A DNA stretch of 42,836 nucleotides from Phocaeicola coprophilus DSM 18228 = JCM 13818 (GCF_000157915.1 NZ_EQ973637.1:174506-217341), one strand, 5' to 3'. Counted from the stretch's first letter, positions 10,298 through 19,181 are shown. Notes: generated by a model not told the origin, from the letters alone. Translations and numbers: made by a program.

Positions 10298-10666
10298 ATG
10301 AAATGTGTTTTTCTTGTCATAGGTTTCCTTTCAGTCGCTTTGGGCTTTGTCGGGATTTTTGTTCCCGTATTGCCTACCACTCCTTTTCTATTGTTGGCGG
10401 CTGCCCTGTTTTTCCGGAGTTCTCCCCGGGCATATGCCTGGTTGATGCAACACCGGTGGCTGGGACCTTATATCCGCAGCTTTCGTGAGGATCGCGCCAT
10501 CCCGTTGCGGGCAAAGGTACTGGCCTTGTCTTTATTGTGGATTACCTCTGTACATTGCATCGTATTTCTTTTCGACTCCTGGTGGCTCCGGTTGCTGATG
10601 GGAGGCATTGCCGTGGGAGTTACTGTTTATCTGCTTTCTTTTAAGACACGTCGCACACATGAATAA
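10298..10666 (+). CDS. DUF454 (YbaN-like) small membrane protein
   Basis: From the ATG at 10298 this 122-residue protein begins MKCVFLVIGFLSVALGFVGIFVPVLPTTPFLLLAAALFF, the hallmark of DUF454/YbaN inner-membrane proteins. A second membrane region lies near residues 75-115. Function is unknown. The upstream extension of the frame overlaps the promoter and is excluded. It overlaps the pabB start by 8 bp. Confidence 0.85.
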   Translation: MKCVFLVIGFLSVALGFVGIFVPVLPTTPFLLLAAALFFRSSPRAYAWLMQHRWLGPYIRSFREDRAIPLRAKVLALSLLWITSVHCIVFLFDSWWLRLLMGGIAVGVTVYLLSFKTRRTHE

Positions 10667-11654
10667 TATCAGTTTTATTACCCGGGCTGAGGCTGTTTCC
10701 CGTATGAATGAATGGGGAAGGCGGCAAGTTCCTTTTTTCTTTCTGACAGATGCTGACGGAGAAAAGTGTCTGGTAGAGCCGCTTGACCGTATTCCGGCGG
10801 ATGAACTCCGGTTTGCTTTTCCGGGAATGTCTAATGCCGGAGAGTGCGAAACCCCGTATCCGCAGTCATTCTCATGGCTTTCTCATCCGCAGTCGTTCGA
10901 AACGTATAGCCGTTCATTTGAAATTGTCTATCGCAATTTGCATGCGGGGAATTCTTTTCTGACGAATCTGACCTGTATGACTCCGGTTGATACCGATCTG
11001 ACTCTTTTGCAGGTGTTTGAACATGCAAAGGCCCGCTATCGGGTTTGGCTGAAAGACTGTTTTGCCTGTTTCTCTCCGGAAATATTTGTCCGTATTCAGA
11101 AGGGATATATCTATTCTTATCCGATGAAAGGTACGTTGGATGCAACCTTGCCGGATGCTGCCGGCCGCTTGCTGGCTGATGAAAAAGAGACGGCAGAACA
11201 TGCGACGATTGTCGATTTGATCCGGAATGATCTAAGTCAGATTGCTACGGAGGTCTGTGTCCCCCGCTATCGTTATCTGGAAACTTTGCAGACTCATTGC
11301 GGACCGCTGCTTCAGATGAGTTCGGAGGTACGGGGACGTTTGCCGGAAAACTATCTGGAGCATCTGGGAACTTTCTTCTTCCGTCTGCTTCCTGCGGGAT
11401 CGGTTACCGGGGCGCCTAAAAAGAAAACGGTGGACATAATCCATGAAGCGGAAACCGGAGAACGCGGATTCTATACGGGAGTTGCAGGATGGTTTGACGG
11501 ACAGAATCTGGACAGTGCGGTGCTGATCCGTTTCCTGGAACAGACTCCCGAAGGCAGGCTGGTTTTTAAAAGTGGGGGAGGCATAACCTTTCAGAGTGAT
11601 GTGAAGAGTGAGTATGAGGAAATGAAAAGAAAAGTTTATGTGCCGATTTATTGA
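10659..11654 (+). CDS. pabB: Aminodeoxychorismate synthase component I
   Basis: PabB converts chorismate plus ammonia (from PabA) to aminodeoxychorismate for folate. The 331-residue protein is a compact chorismate-binding enzyme with YPMKGT (the Lys of PabB-type PIKGT), HATIVDLIRNDLSQIA and GSVTGAPKKKT, followed by GERGFYTGVAGW. The ATG at 10659 lies inside the end of the DUF454 gene; earlier in-frame codons encode DUF454 overlap and are unlikely. It overlaps pabC by 17 bp. It lacks the usual N-terminal half of anthranilate synthases. Confidence 0.92.
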   Translation: MNNISFITRAEAVSRMNEWGRRQVPFFFLTDADGEKCLVEPLDRIPADELRFAFPGMSNAGECETPYPQSFSWLSHPQSFETYSRSFEIVYRNLHAGNSFLTNLTCMTPVDTDLTLLQVFEHAKARYRVWLKDCFACFSPEIFVRIQKGYIYSYPMKGTLDATLPDAAGRLLADEKETAEHATIVDLIRNDLSQIATEVCVPRYRYLETLQTHCGPLLQMSSEVRGRLPENYLEHLGTFFFRLLPAGSVTGAPKKKTVDIIHEAETGERGFYTGVAGWFDGQNLDSAVLIRFLEQTPEGRLVFKSGGGITFQSDVKSEYEEMKRKVYVPIY

Positions 11655-12243
11655 GACCATACGCCTGGAGCATGGAAGAATCCTGCATGCCGGTTATCAC
11701 AACCGGCGGTTGAACGCAACTCGCCGCGCTTGGTGGGGCGAAATGCCGGATTTGCATGTGGAAGATTATATTGTGCCGGAGTATACGGAGCGGACGCGAT
11801 GCCGGATTGTTTATGGCCGTGAGATTGAGAGCGTGGAATACTTTGCTTATCAGCCCCGTCAGGTTCGCCGGCTGAGGCTGTTGGCTTGTGATACGATTGA
11901 ATACCGTTACAAACAGGCAGACCGTTCCTTGCTGGATCAGCTGTATGCTTTACGGGGCGAAGCTGACGATGTGCTGATTGTACGGGAAGGGCTGATTACG
12001 GATACTTCCATAGCTAATGTTGCCTTATGGGACGGACGGCGATGGGATACGCCGGCCCGTCCGTTGCTGGCTGGAACCCATCGTCAGAGGTTATTGGATC
12101 AGGGAATTATTCAGGAACGGGATATCCGGGTAGCAGATCTGCCTGCATATCGGAAAATATGCCTGTTTAATGCCATGCTCGATTTTGAAGAAGTCGTGAC
12201 GGATGTCAGCCGGATTCTTATTCCAGCAGTTCATAACTGCTGA
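11638..12243 (+). CDS. pabC: Aminodeoxychorismate lyase-like class IV aminotransferase
   Basis: The 201-residue protein follows pabB and has class IV PLP features: the Lys in YRYKQADRS for Schiff-base formation, and TDTSIANVALWDG followed by PLLAGTHRQRLLD. It is shorter than the usual 270-residue PabC, as in other Bacteroidetes. It should release pyruvate from aminodeoxychorismate to give 4-aminobenzoate. The stop lies within the convergent kinase gene, a 26-bp tail-to-tail overlap. Confidence 0.87.
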   Translation: MCRFIETIRLEHGRILHAGYHNRRLNATRRAWWGEMPDLHVEDYIVPEYTERTRCRIVYGREIESVEYFAYQPRQVRRLRLLACDTIEYRYKQADRSLLDQLYALRGEADDVLIVREGLITDTSIANVALWDGRRWDTPARPLLAGTHRQRLLDQGIIQERDIRVADLPAYRKICLFNAMLDFEEVVTDVSRILIPAVHNC

Positions 12244-13213
12244 TCTGAATGGGCATTTTCAGGTTGGGAAGCACTTTTTCCAGCATGATGCCTTCCAGGT
12301 TGTTGTATTCGTAGCCAAAGGTCGCACGAATCCCCTGAAGTATAAACTGGGTGGCACGGTCCAGAGCAATCGGCAAACTGTCTCCTTGCATTAAGGCTCC
12401 GGTAATGACGCTGGTAAATGTATCGCCTGTGCCCGGATAATGGGCGGGCAGATACGGACAGGTTACTTTCCAGTATCGGTTTCCGTTCCGGTTGTATGCA
12501 TAGACCGAAGTCATGTGCGGATTGTCGCATACGGGAACGCTGGTGACAATTACGATTTCAGGGCCTGCGTCCGACAATTCCTTGAGATACGTTTTTAGTT
12601 CTGCATCCGATAAACTGGTCTGGTGAGGTTTGTCCAGAAGAAGGAACAGTTCTGTCAGGTTAGGAGTAATGATGTCTGCATGACGGATCAGCTGTCGCAT
12701 TTCCCGTACCATTTCCTCTGTAATGCCTGTATATAAATGACCGTTGTCTCCCAATACGGGATCTGTAACAACCAGGTCTGTCGGACGGCGGAAGCGCTGG
12801 ATAAAGGACTGTACGATCTGAGCCTGTTGCGCAGAGCCGAGGTAACCGGTATAAAAGGTGTTGAACTTGATATGAAGCTTTTCCCATTTTTCAATGATCT
12901 TTTTCATTTCTTCGGTCAGGTCAAGGAAAGAAAACTCCGGATATTGGGTGTGCGTGGAAAGTACGGCGGTTGGAAGGGGACAGACCTGAAAGCCCATTGT
13001 AGAAAGAATGGGAATGACTGCTGTCAGGGAAACACGTCCTACTCCGGAAAGGTCGTGCACGGCTACAATCTTTTTTACCTGGTTCTGTAATACGGCTCTA
13101 TGCTCCGGCTGTTGTACGGCCGGCTTTTTACGGACCGTTTTGCGTGATTTCTCCCAGGCGGCTTTCCGGGCCTCGTACTGTTCGTATTGTCGTTCGATGT
13201 AATTATCTGCCAT
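12218..13213 (-). CDS. Pyridoxamine/pyridoxal kinase (PdxY-like)
   Basis: The protein phosphorylates B6 vitamers. After a basic 48-residue N-terminal extension it has the ribokinase-fold blocks VHDLSGVGRVSLTAVIPILS, a YTGYLGS segment, VVTDPVLGDNG, ITPNLTELFLL and the anion-hole/catalytic PGTGDTFTSVITG. The charged N-terminal extension is unusual next to ordinary PdxY. It converges on pabC, itself a PLP enzyme. The ATG at 13213 follows a CAACTTTG near-promoter. Confidence 0.9.
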   Translation of the reverse strand: MADNYIERQYEQYEARKAAWEKSRKTVRKKPAVQQPEHRAVLQNQVKKIVAVHDLSGVGRVSLTAVIPILSTMGFQVCPLPTAVLSTHTQYPEFSFLDLTEEMKKIIEKWEKLHIKFNTFYTGYLGSAQQAQIVQSFIQRFRRPTDLVVTDPVLGDNGHLYTGITEEMVREMRQLIRHADIITPNLTELFLLLDKPHQTSLSDAELKTYLKELSDAGPEIVIVTSVPVCDNPHMTSVYAYNRNGNRYWKVTCPYLPAHYPGTGDTFTSVITGALMQGDSLPIALDRATQFILQGIRATFGYEYNNLEGIMLEKVLPNLKMPIQISSYELLE

Positions 13214-13289
13214 AAGAATCGTTCATATCTTGATATTGCTTGCAAAGTTGGTAAAAATCTAGCCAATATCTAAGGGTTTGACGGAAAAC

Positions 13290-13321
13290 TTTGTGCGGAT
13301 TGGCTGCTTTTTGTACCTTTG
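13290..13321 (+). promoter_or_regulatory. Promoter of the DEAD-box helicase
   Basis: TTTG (13290-13293), a 20-bp spacer and TACCTTTG (13314-13321) match the Bacteroidetes consensus exactly. The in-frame ATG at 13329 would be almost leaderless, and that at 13350 would have a leader of about 25 bases. Confidence 0.8.
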
Positions 13322-13349
13322 TAACCAAATGACTAATGAAAGATCTCTT

Positions 13350-14666
13350 ATGAATATCCAGACTATCTTAGCCAATCTGAAGATTGAGCAGTTGAATCCC
13401 ATGCAGCAGGCATCATTGAAAGCCTTTCAGGAAGGATGTGATCTGATTCTCCTTTCACCGACCGGATCCGGTAAGACTTTAGCTTATTTGCTTCCTTTGG
13501 TTTCTTCACTGAAGGAAGGAGTGGATGGCGTGCAGGCAGTTGTTTTGGTTCCTTCGCGTGAGCTGGCTTTGCAGATAGAGCAGGTATTCAAGGCCATGGG
13601 TACGGGCTGGAATGTTATGAGCTGTTATGGCGGACGTCCGGCGATGGAAGAACATCGTACCATGAAAGGAATACGTCCGTCTGTCATTATCGGTACGCCG
13701 GGACGAATGAACGACCATCTGGATAAGCAGAATTTTGACGCGTCGACGGTCCGTCTGCTGGTCATTGATGAGTTTGACAAATGCCTGGAGTTCGGATTCC
13801 AGGAAGAGATGGCGGAGGTCATTGGAAAACTTCCTGCTTTACGTCGCCGTTTCCTTCTTTCGGCAACCGATACGGAAGAAATCCCCCGTTTTACGGGATT
13901 GAATCAGACGGTCAAACTGGATTTCCTGAATCCGGAAGAACAGGTCTCTGAACGTTTACATATATATAAGGTGTGTTCACCGGCCAAGGATAAACTGGAA
14001 ACTCTTTATAAGTTGCTTTGCTCGCTGGGCGATGCTTCTACACTTGTTTTCTGTAACCATCGTGAAAGTGTGGATCGGGTGATGAAATATCTGCATTCCC
14101 AGAAAGTTTACTGTGAAGCTTTCCACGGAGGAATGGAACAGGATGACCGGGAACGGGCCTTGTATAAATTCCGTAACGGAAGTTGTCATATCCTGATCTC
14201 AACGGATCTGGCTGCCCGCGGACTGGATATTCCAGAGATCCGGAATATTGTACACTATCATTTGCCGGTGGGTGAGGATGGATTTATCCACCGCAATGGC
14301 CGGACGGCCCGCTGGGAAGCTGAAGGTTCTGCTTATCTGATTCTTCATTCTGAAGAAAAACTGCCTTCCTGGTTACCGGAGATTTCTGAAGAATATGTCT
14401 TGCCTGAACAGCTGCCGAAACCGGCTTTGCCCAAGTTTGTGACTCTCTATATAGGAAAAGGGAAAAAGGATAAAATTAACCGGATCGACATTGTTGGTTT
14501 CCTTTCTAAAAAAGGAGGCCTGAACCGGGAAGACGTTGGACGGATAGACGTAAAAGACCATTATGCTTTTGCCGCTGTATCTCGTGTAAAAGTGAAACAA
14601 ATGTTAAAAATGATACAAAATGAAAAGATAAAGGGGGTAAAAGCTTTGATAGAACTGGCAAAATAA
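13350..14666 (+). CDS. DEAD-box RNA helicase with DbpA-like RNA-binding tail
   Basis: An ATP-dependent RNA helicase. Motifs in order: Q-region LNPMQQ, motif I SPTGSGKT, Ia VPSRELA, Ib TPGRM, motif II DEFD in place of DEAD, motif III SAT, motif V STDLAARGLDI and VI HRNGRTAR. The C-terminal 75 residues (TLYIGKGKKDKINRIDIVGF onward) match the DbpA RNA-binding domain, which suggests work on 23S rRNA in ribosome assembly. An alternative ATG at 13329 adds seven residues. The next gene is 250 bp away. Confidence 0.93.
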   Translation: MNIQTILANLKIEQLNPMQQASLKAFQEGCDLILLSPTGSGKTLAYLLPLVSSLKEGVDGVQAVVLVPSRELALQIEQVFKAMGTGWNVMSCYGGRPAMEEHRTMKGIRPSVIIGTPGRMNDHLDKQNFDASTVRLLVIDEFDKCLEFGFQEEMAEVIGKLPALRRRFLLSATDTEEIPRFTGLNQTVKLDFLNPEEQVSERLHIYKVCSPAKDKLETLYKLLCSLGDASTLVFCNHRESVDRVMKYLHSQKVYCEAFHGGMEQDDRERALYKFRNGSCHILISTDLAARGLDIPEIRNIVHYHLPVGEDGFIHRNGRTARWEAEGSAYLILHSEEKLPSWLPEISEEYVLPEQLPKPALPKFVTLYIGKGKKDKINRIDIVGFLSKKGGLNREDVGRIDVKDHYAFAAVSRVKVKQMLKMIQNEKIKGVKALIELAK

Positions 14667-14692
14667 TAACTTTGTGCTATCTTCTCATTGGC

Positions 14693-14713
14693 AAAAAAGG
14701 GTTTCGGCCTTTT
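14693..14713 (+). terminator. Possible helicase terminator
   Basis: An AAAAGG / CCTTTT stem with a short GC loop lies 27 bases past the helicase stop. The T run is only four bases, so this is weak. Confidence 0.35.
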
Positions 14714-14844
14714 CATACTGCGGCTTCAGACTATCTCTTCAGGCCCCAGCTTATATTCATGTGTCAATTTGTTACTTAAAATGGATGCTCGCTGGCATAA
14801 ATGAAGAAATATTTTTCTTTTTGCATAAAATTATCACGAAAACT

Positions 14845-14875
14845 TTTGGAAGTCTAGGAATAATCACTAAATTCG
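14845..14875 (+). promoter_or_regulatory. Promoter of the serine operon
   Basis: TTTG (14845-14848), a 19-bp spacer and TAAATTCG (14868-14875), a 7/8 match to TAnnTTTG, lie 45 bases upstream of serC. I see no gene in 14667-14920. Confidence 0.65.
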
Positions 14876-14920
14876 CAAGTGTAAGAACTAACCCAATGTT
14901 TAACCAAAACAAACTTCCAA

Positions 14921-15991
14921 ATGAAAAAGCATAATTTTAATGCGGGACCTTCTATCCTGCCTCGTGAGGTAATCGAAAAGACAGCTCAAGCTATACTTGA
15001 TTATAATGGATCAGGACTTTCGTTGATGGAAATCAGTCACCGCGCTAAAGACTTCCAGCCTGTGGTGGATGAAGCGGTTGCGCTGTTTAAGAAACTTCTG
15101 AATATTCCGGAAGGTTATTCGGTCTTGTTCCTGGGCGGAGGTGCAAGCATGGAGTTCTGTATGGTTCCTTATAACTTCCTCGAAAAGAAAGCAGCTTATC
15201 TGAATACGGGAACATGGGCCAAGAAAGCACTTAAAGAAGCGAAAGCTTTTGGTGAAGTGGTGGAAGTGGCTTCTTCCGAAAAGGATGGCTTTACTTATAT
15301 TCCGAAGAACTATGAAGTTCCGGCTGATGTGGACTATTTCCATATAACTACGAACAATACGATCTATGGTACGGAATTGCATGCTGATCCTGATGTAAAT
15401 GTTCCATTGGTGGGCGATATGTCTTCTGATATTTTCTCCCGTCCGGTAGATGTATCGAAGTATATTTGTATTTATGGAGGTGCACAGAAGAATCTGGCTC
15501 CGGCCGGTGTGACTTTCGTCATTGTGAAAGACGATGCGCTGGGTAAAGTTTCCCGTTATATTCCGACCATGTTGAACTACAAGACTCACGTAGAAAAAGG
15601 TTCTATGTTCAATACTCCTCCGGTAGTTCCTATTTATGCAGCTCTTCAGACCTTGCGCTGGATTAAAGCACAGGGCGGTGTAGAGGAAATGCAGCGTCGC
15701 GCTAAAGTTCGTGCGGAGATGTTGTATGCAGAAATAGACCGTAACAAATTGTTCCGCGGAACAGTTACGAATAAAGGCGACCGTTCACTGATGAATATTT
15801 GCTTTGTCATGGCCGATGAATATAAGGATCTGGAAGCAGAATTCCTGAAATTTGCGACAGAGAAAGGCATGGTCGGCATCAAGGGACACCGTTCAGTAGG
15901 CGGATTCCGTGCTTCCTGTTACAATGCAATGCCAGTAGAAAGTGTACAGGCACTGATTGACTGCATGCAGGAATTTGAAAAGATGCATTGA
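14921..15991 (+). CDS. serC: Phosphoserine aminotransferase
   Basis: SerC transaminates 3-phosphohydroxypyruvate to phosphoserine. The 356-residue protein begins [14 protein letters not shown] and has [20 protein letters not shown] and the PLP-lysine segment [13 protein letters not shown]. It also serves PLP synthesis in many bacteria. It heads an operon with serA, a small membrane protein and a DUF1015 protein. Confidence 0.97.
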   Translation: MKKHNFNAGPSILPREVIEKTAQAILDYNGSGLSLMEISHRAKDFQPVVDEAVALFKKLLNIPEGYSVLFLGGGASMEFCMVPYNFLEKKAAYLNTGTWAKKALKEAKAFGEVVEVASSEKDGFTYIPKNYEVPADVDYFHITTNNTIYGTELHADPDVNVPLVGDMSSDIFSRPVDVSKYICIYGGAQKNLAPAGVTFVIVKDDALGKVSRYIPTMLNYKTHVEKGSMFNTPPVVPIYAALQTLRWIKAQGGVEEMQRRAKVRAEMLYAEIDRNKLFRGTVTNKGDRSLMNICFVMADEYKDLEAEFLKFATEKGMVGIKGHRSVGGFRASCYNAMPVESVQALIDCMQEFEKMH

Positions 15992-16014
15992 TCTTAGCGC
16001 CTGATAAGGATTTT

Positions 16015-16056
16015 GACATCCGTTACCGCAGGTAGTAACGGATGTCTTCTAGTTTT
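16015..16056 (+). terminator. Strong hairpin between serC and serA
   Basis: A perfect 12-bp stem (16015-16026 with 16035-16046, GACATCCGTTAC) with an 8-base loop is followed by a T-rich but broken tract. It may attenuate transcription or protect the serC mRNA end. Confidence 0.6.
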
Positions 16057-16097
16057 GAAATTCATTCTATCTCTTGTAACTATTAATTTATTTTTCT

Positions 16098-17021
16098 ATG
16101 AAAGTTTTAGTTGCCACAGAAAAACCGTTTGCCAAGGTAGCGGTTGACGGTATTCGTTCAGAAATAGAAGCAGCCGGTTATGAATTGGCTTTGCTTGAAA
16201 AATATACTGAAAAAAGTCAGTTGCTGGATGCGGTAAAAGATGCTGATGCTTTGATTATCCGTAGCGATATTATAGACGAAGAAGTATTGAATGCTGCTGG
16301 GCAATTGAAAATCGTGGTGCGTGCAGGTGCCGGATATGATAATGTCAGTCTGGAAGCAGCCACAGCTCATCATGTTTGCGTAATGAATACGCCGGGACAG
16401 AATTCAAATGCCGTGGCAGAACTGGCATTTGGTTTCATGGTAATGGCTGTACGTAACTTCTATGACGGAAAGTCAGGTACGGAGTTGAAAGGCAAAAAAC
16501 TGGGTATTCATGCTTATGGTAATGTCGGACGGAATGTTGCACGTATTGCCAAAGGTTTTGGAATGGATATTTACGCATACGATGCTTATTGTCCGAAAGA
16601 AGCCATGGAGGCTGATGGCGTGAAGCCGGTTGATTCTCCGGAAGTTCTATATTCCACTTGTGATATTGTATCTTTGCACATTCCTGCTACCGCTGAAACA
16701 AAGAACTCCATTAATTATGATTTGGTGAATCTGATGCCGAAGAATGGTTTGCTGGTCAATACAGCCCGAAAAGAAGTCATTAATGAAGCAGATCTGCTTC
16801 GTCTGATGAACGACCGTGCTGATTTGAAATATATAACTGATATTATGCCGGTTCATCATGATGAATTTGCAGATCATTTCCCGGGACGTTATTTTTCTAC
16901 TCCCAAGAAGATGGGTGCTCAGACAGCTGAAGCCAATATCAATGCAGGTATTGCTGCCGCCCGTCAGATTGTAGGATTCCTGAAAGATGGATGTGAAAAA
17001 TACCGTGTAAATAAGAAATAA
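16098..17021 (+). CDS. serA: D-3-phosphoglycerate dehydrogenase, short form
   Basis: SerA oxidises 3-phosphoglycerate to start serine synthesis. The 307-residue protein has the D-2-hydroxyacid dehydrogenase fold with the dinucleotide loop GIHAYGNVGRN, NTPGQNSNAVAE and LVNTARKEVI. It lacks the ACT and intervening domains of the E. coli enzyme, so feedback inhibition by serine is unlikely. At the usual catalytic His position (TPHxG) it has TPKKMG, a Lys, as I recall for the short PGDH type of Bacteroidales and Entamoeba. Partners serC and DUF1015 are adjacent. Confidence 0.93.
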   Translation: MKVLVATEKPFAKVAVDGIRSEIEAAGYELALLEKYTEKSQLLDAVKDADALIIRSDIIDEEVLNAAGQLKIVVRAGAGYDNVSLEAATAHHVCVMNTPGQNSNAVAELAFGFMVMAVRNFYDGKSGTELKGKKLGIHAYGNVGRNVARIAKGFGMDIYAYDAYCPKEAMEADGVKPVDSPEVLYSTCDIVSLHIPATAETKNSINYDLVNLMPKNGLLVNTARKEVINEADLLRLMNDRADLKYITDIMPVHHDEFADHFPGRYFSTPKKMGAQTAEANINAGIAAARQIVGFLKDGCEKYRVNKK

Positions 17022-17040
17022 GTACTTCATAAATGTTGCC

Positions 17041-17247
17041 ATGAGAATGAATGAAAATGAGAAGCGCATTCTGCTTCCTTTGGCCGTGGGCAATACGCTG
17101 TTATTGATCTCTTCTCTTTGTAAATCGCAATTGGGCGAGTTTGGAGATGGCCTATTATGCGGGATGACATTGATGTGTTATATCTATGCATTTATTCACA
17201 TGGTAGTTTTTTTCAGAAATAATTTGAAACATTATGGCAATCGTTAA
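17041..17247 (+). CDS. Small two-helix membrane protein in the serine operon
   Basis: Not recognised. The 68-residue protein has two hydrophobic stretches (about residues 10-25 and 38-58) and charged ends. It starts 19 bases after serA and overlaps the DUF1015 start by 14 bp, which supports it being translated. Confidence 0.6.
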   Translation: MRMNENEKRILLPLAVGNTLLLISSLCKSQLGEFGDGLLCGMTLMCYIYAFIHMVVFFRNNLKHYGNR

Positions 17248-18481
17248 ACCCTTTAAAGGTATACGTCCTCCCAAAGATTTGGTTGAACAGGTCGCTTCGC
17301 GTCCTTATGATGTGTTGAATTCAGCTGAGGCTCGTGCAGAAGCGGCTGGTAATGAAAAGTCGCTTTATCACATCATCAAGCCGGAAATTGATTTCCCGGA
17401 AGGAACAGATGAACATGATCCGCGGGTGTATGGCAAGGCTGCCGAGAATTTCCTGAAGTTTCAGGAGAAAGGATGGCTGGTACAGGACAAGAAAGAATGT
17501 TATTATATTTATGCCCAATCCATGAATGGCAAAACACAGTATGGTTTGGTCGTTGGTGCTTATGTTCCTGATTACATGAATGGAGTAATCAAGAAACATG
17601 AACTGACCCGTCGTGACAAGGAAGAAGACCGCATGAAGCATGTGCGCGTAAACAATGCCAATATCGAGCCGGTATTCTTTGCTTATCCGGATAATGATGT
17701 GCTGGATGCAGTTGTTGCGAAATATACGTCTCGCCAGCCGGAATATGATTTCATTGCACCGGGAGATGGCTTCGGTCATACATTCTGGGTAATTGATGAG
17801 GATGCCGATATTGCAGCCATTACGAAAGCATTCGAACAGATGCCTGCCTTGTATATTGCCGACGGACATCATCGCAGTGCTGCGGCAGCATTGGTCGGGG
17901 TGGAGAAGGCCAGACAGAATCCTAATCATAAAGGGGATGAGGAATACAACTATTTCATGGCTGTTTGTTTCCCTGCCAGTCAGCTGACAATCATTGATTA
18001 TAACCGGGTGGTGAAAGATTTGAACGGTCTGACTCCGGCTCAGTTCCTGGATGCGCTGCGAAAACATTTTGACGTGGAAGAAAAAGGCACGGAAATCTAT
18101 AAACCGGCTGCTTTGCATAATTTCTCTCTTTATCTTGACGGAAAATGGTATAGCCTGACAGCCAAACCGGGAACGTATGATGATCATGATCCGATTGGAG
18201 TACTTGATGTAACAATCTCTTCCAATCTGATTCTAGATGAGATTCTGGGCATAAAAGACCTGCGTTCTGACAAACGGATTGACTTCGTAGGCGGTATTCG
18301 TGGTCTTGGTGAATTGAAGAAACGGGTTGACAGCGGTGAGATGAAGATGGCGCTGGCCCTTTATCCAGTATCCATGAAGCAATTGATGGATATTGCTGAT
18401 ACAGGAAATATCATGCCGCCCAAAACAACCTGGTTTGAACCGAAATTGCGTTCTGGATTAGTGATTCATAGGTTAGATTGA
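17234..18481 (+). CDS. DUF1015 family protein
   Basis: The 415-residue protein begins with IVKPFKGIRPPKDLVEQVASRPYDVLN and carries the family signature IADGHHRSAAA near residue 212. Function is unknown. The DGHHR motif resembles the catalytic loop of the ParB/sulfiredoxin-fold serine kinases (SerK, SbnI). Its place behind serC and serA suggests a step in serine metabolism, such as serine phosphorylation or phosphoserine handling. That is inference from motif and context. Confidence 0.88.
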   Translation: MAIVKPFKGIRPPKDLVEQVASRPYDVLNSAEARAEAAGNEKSLYHIIKPEIDFPEGTDEHDPRVYGKAAENFLKFQEKGWLVQDKKECYYIYAQSMNGKTQYGLVVGAYVPDYMNGVIKKHELTRRDKEEDRMKHVRVNNANIEPVFFAYPDNDVLDAVVAKYTSRQPEYDFIAPGDGFGHTFWVIDEDADIAAITKAFEQMPALYIADGHHRSAAAALVGVEKARQNPNHKGDEEYNYFMAVCFPASQLTIIDYNRVVKDLNGLTPAQFLDALRKHFDVEEKGTEIYKPAALHNFSLYLDGKWYSLTAKPGTYDDHDPIGVLDVTISSNLILDEILGIKDLRSDKRIDFVGGIRGLGELKKRVDSGEMKMALALYPVSMKQLMDIADTGNIMPPKTTWFEPKLRSGLVIHRLD

Positions 18482-18497
18482 TTGTTTCAAGAAAACA

Positions 18498-18550
18498 AAA
18501 TGCGGATTCTTGCCTGAGCCGTCAGACGACTTTGTGTAAGATCCGCATTT
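18498..18550 (+). terminator. Hairpin ending the serine operon
   Basis: AAATGCGGAT (18498-18507) pairs with ATCCGCATTT (18541-18550), extended by CTT/AAG with one bulge, around a 26-base loop that holds a smaller stem. There is no long T run, so its role as terminator is moderate. Confidence 0.5.
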
Positions 18551-18569
18551 CTTGTTGGGGGATTTTCAT

Positions 18570-18577
18570 TACCTTTG
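18570..18577 (+). promoter_or_regulatory. -7 box of the YigZ-like gene
   Basis: TACCTTTG, exact, ends four bases before the ATG at 18582, the same near-leaderless layout as at 10298. The -33 region has only TTTC at 18 bp. Confidence 0.6.
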
Positions 18578-18581
18578 CGCT

Positions 18582-19181
18582 ATGGAAGATACTTATAGAA
18601 CAATCGAGGAAATGGCCGAGTCAGTTTATACTGAAAAGCGCAGCAAATTTATTGCCATTGCGCTTCCGGTGCGTACACTGACCGATGTGAAGAATTATCT
18701 GGAAGAATATCAGAAGAAATACTATGATGCCCGTCATGTATGCTATGCATATATGCTGGGACCAGCCCGTAAGGATTTTCGGGCCAATGATAATGGAGAG
18801 CCTTCAGGAACAGCAGGAAAACCGATTCTGGGGCAGATCAATTCCAATGAGTTAACCGACATTCTGGTTATCGTGGTACGGTATTTTGGGGGAATCAAAC
18901 TGGGAACAAGCGGATTGATCGTAGCATATCGTACTGCTGCGGCACAAGCACTGGCCGAAGCCCGTGTAATCGAAAAAACAGTAGATGAGCAGGTGACCGT
19001 GGCTTTTGAATATCCGTTTATGAATGATGTGATGAGGATCGTTAAGGAAGAATCGCCTGAGATTGTAGAACAGTCATACGATATGGATTGTCTGATGACC
19101 TTGCGGATCCGGAAATCGCAGATGGACAAGCTCCGTTCACGTCTTGAAAAGGTAGAAACGGCCAGGTTTGTGGAGGTGTAA
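18582..19181 (+). CDS. YigZ/IMPACT family protein
   Basis: The 199-residue protein has the conserved IMPACT segment ARHVCYAYMLG...NDNGEPSGTAGKPILGQI and VVVRYFGGIKLGTSGLIVAYR, with a C-terminal domain resembling EF-G domain IV. Eukaryotic relatives modulate Gcn2; bacterial function is unclear, possibly ribosome or RNA binding. The start at 18582 gives MEDTYRTIEEMAES and follows a -7 box directly; a longer frame overlaps that box. Confidence 0.9.
   Translation: MEDTYRTIEEMAESVYTEKRSKFIAIALPVRTLTDVKNYLEEYQKKYYDARHVCYAYMLGPARKDFRANDNGEPSGTAGKPILGQINSNELTDILVIVVRYFGGIKLGTSGLIVAYRTAAAQALAEARVIEKTVDEQVTVAFEYPFMNDVMRIVKEESPEIVEQSYDMDCLMTLRIRKSQMDKLRSRLEKVETARFVEV

Noticed and set aside
14674..14934. 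86-codon plus-strand frame before serC
   Set aside because: It crosses a likely terminator and the serC promoter and has no recognisable sequence.
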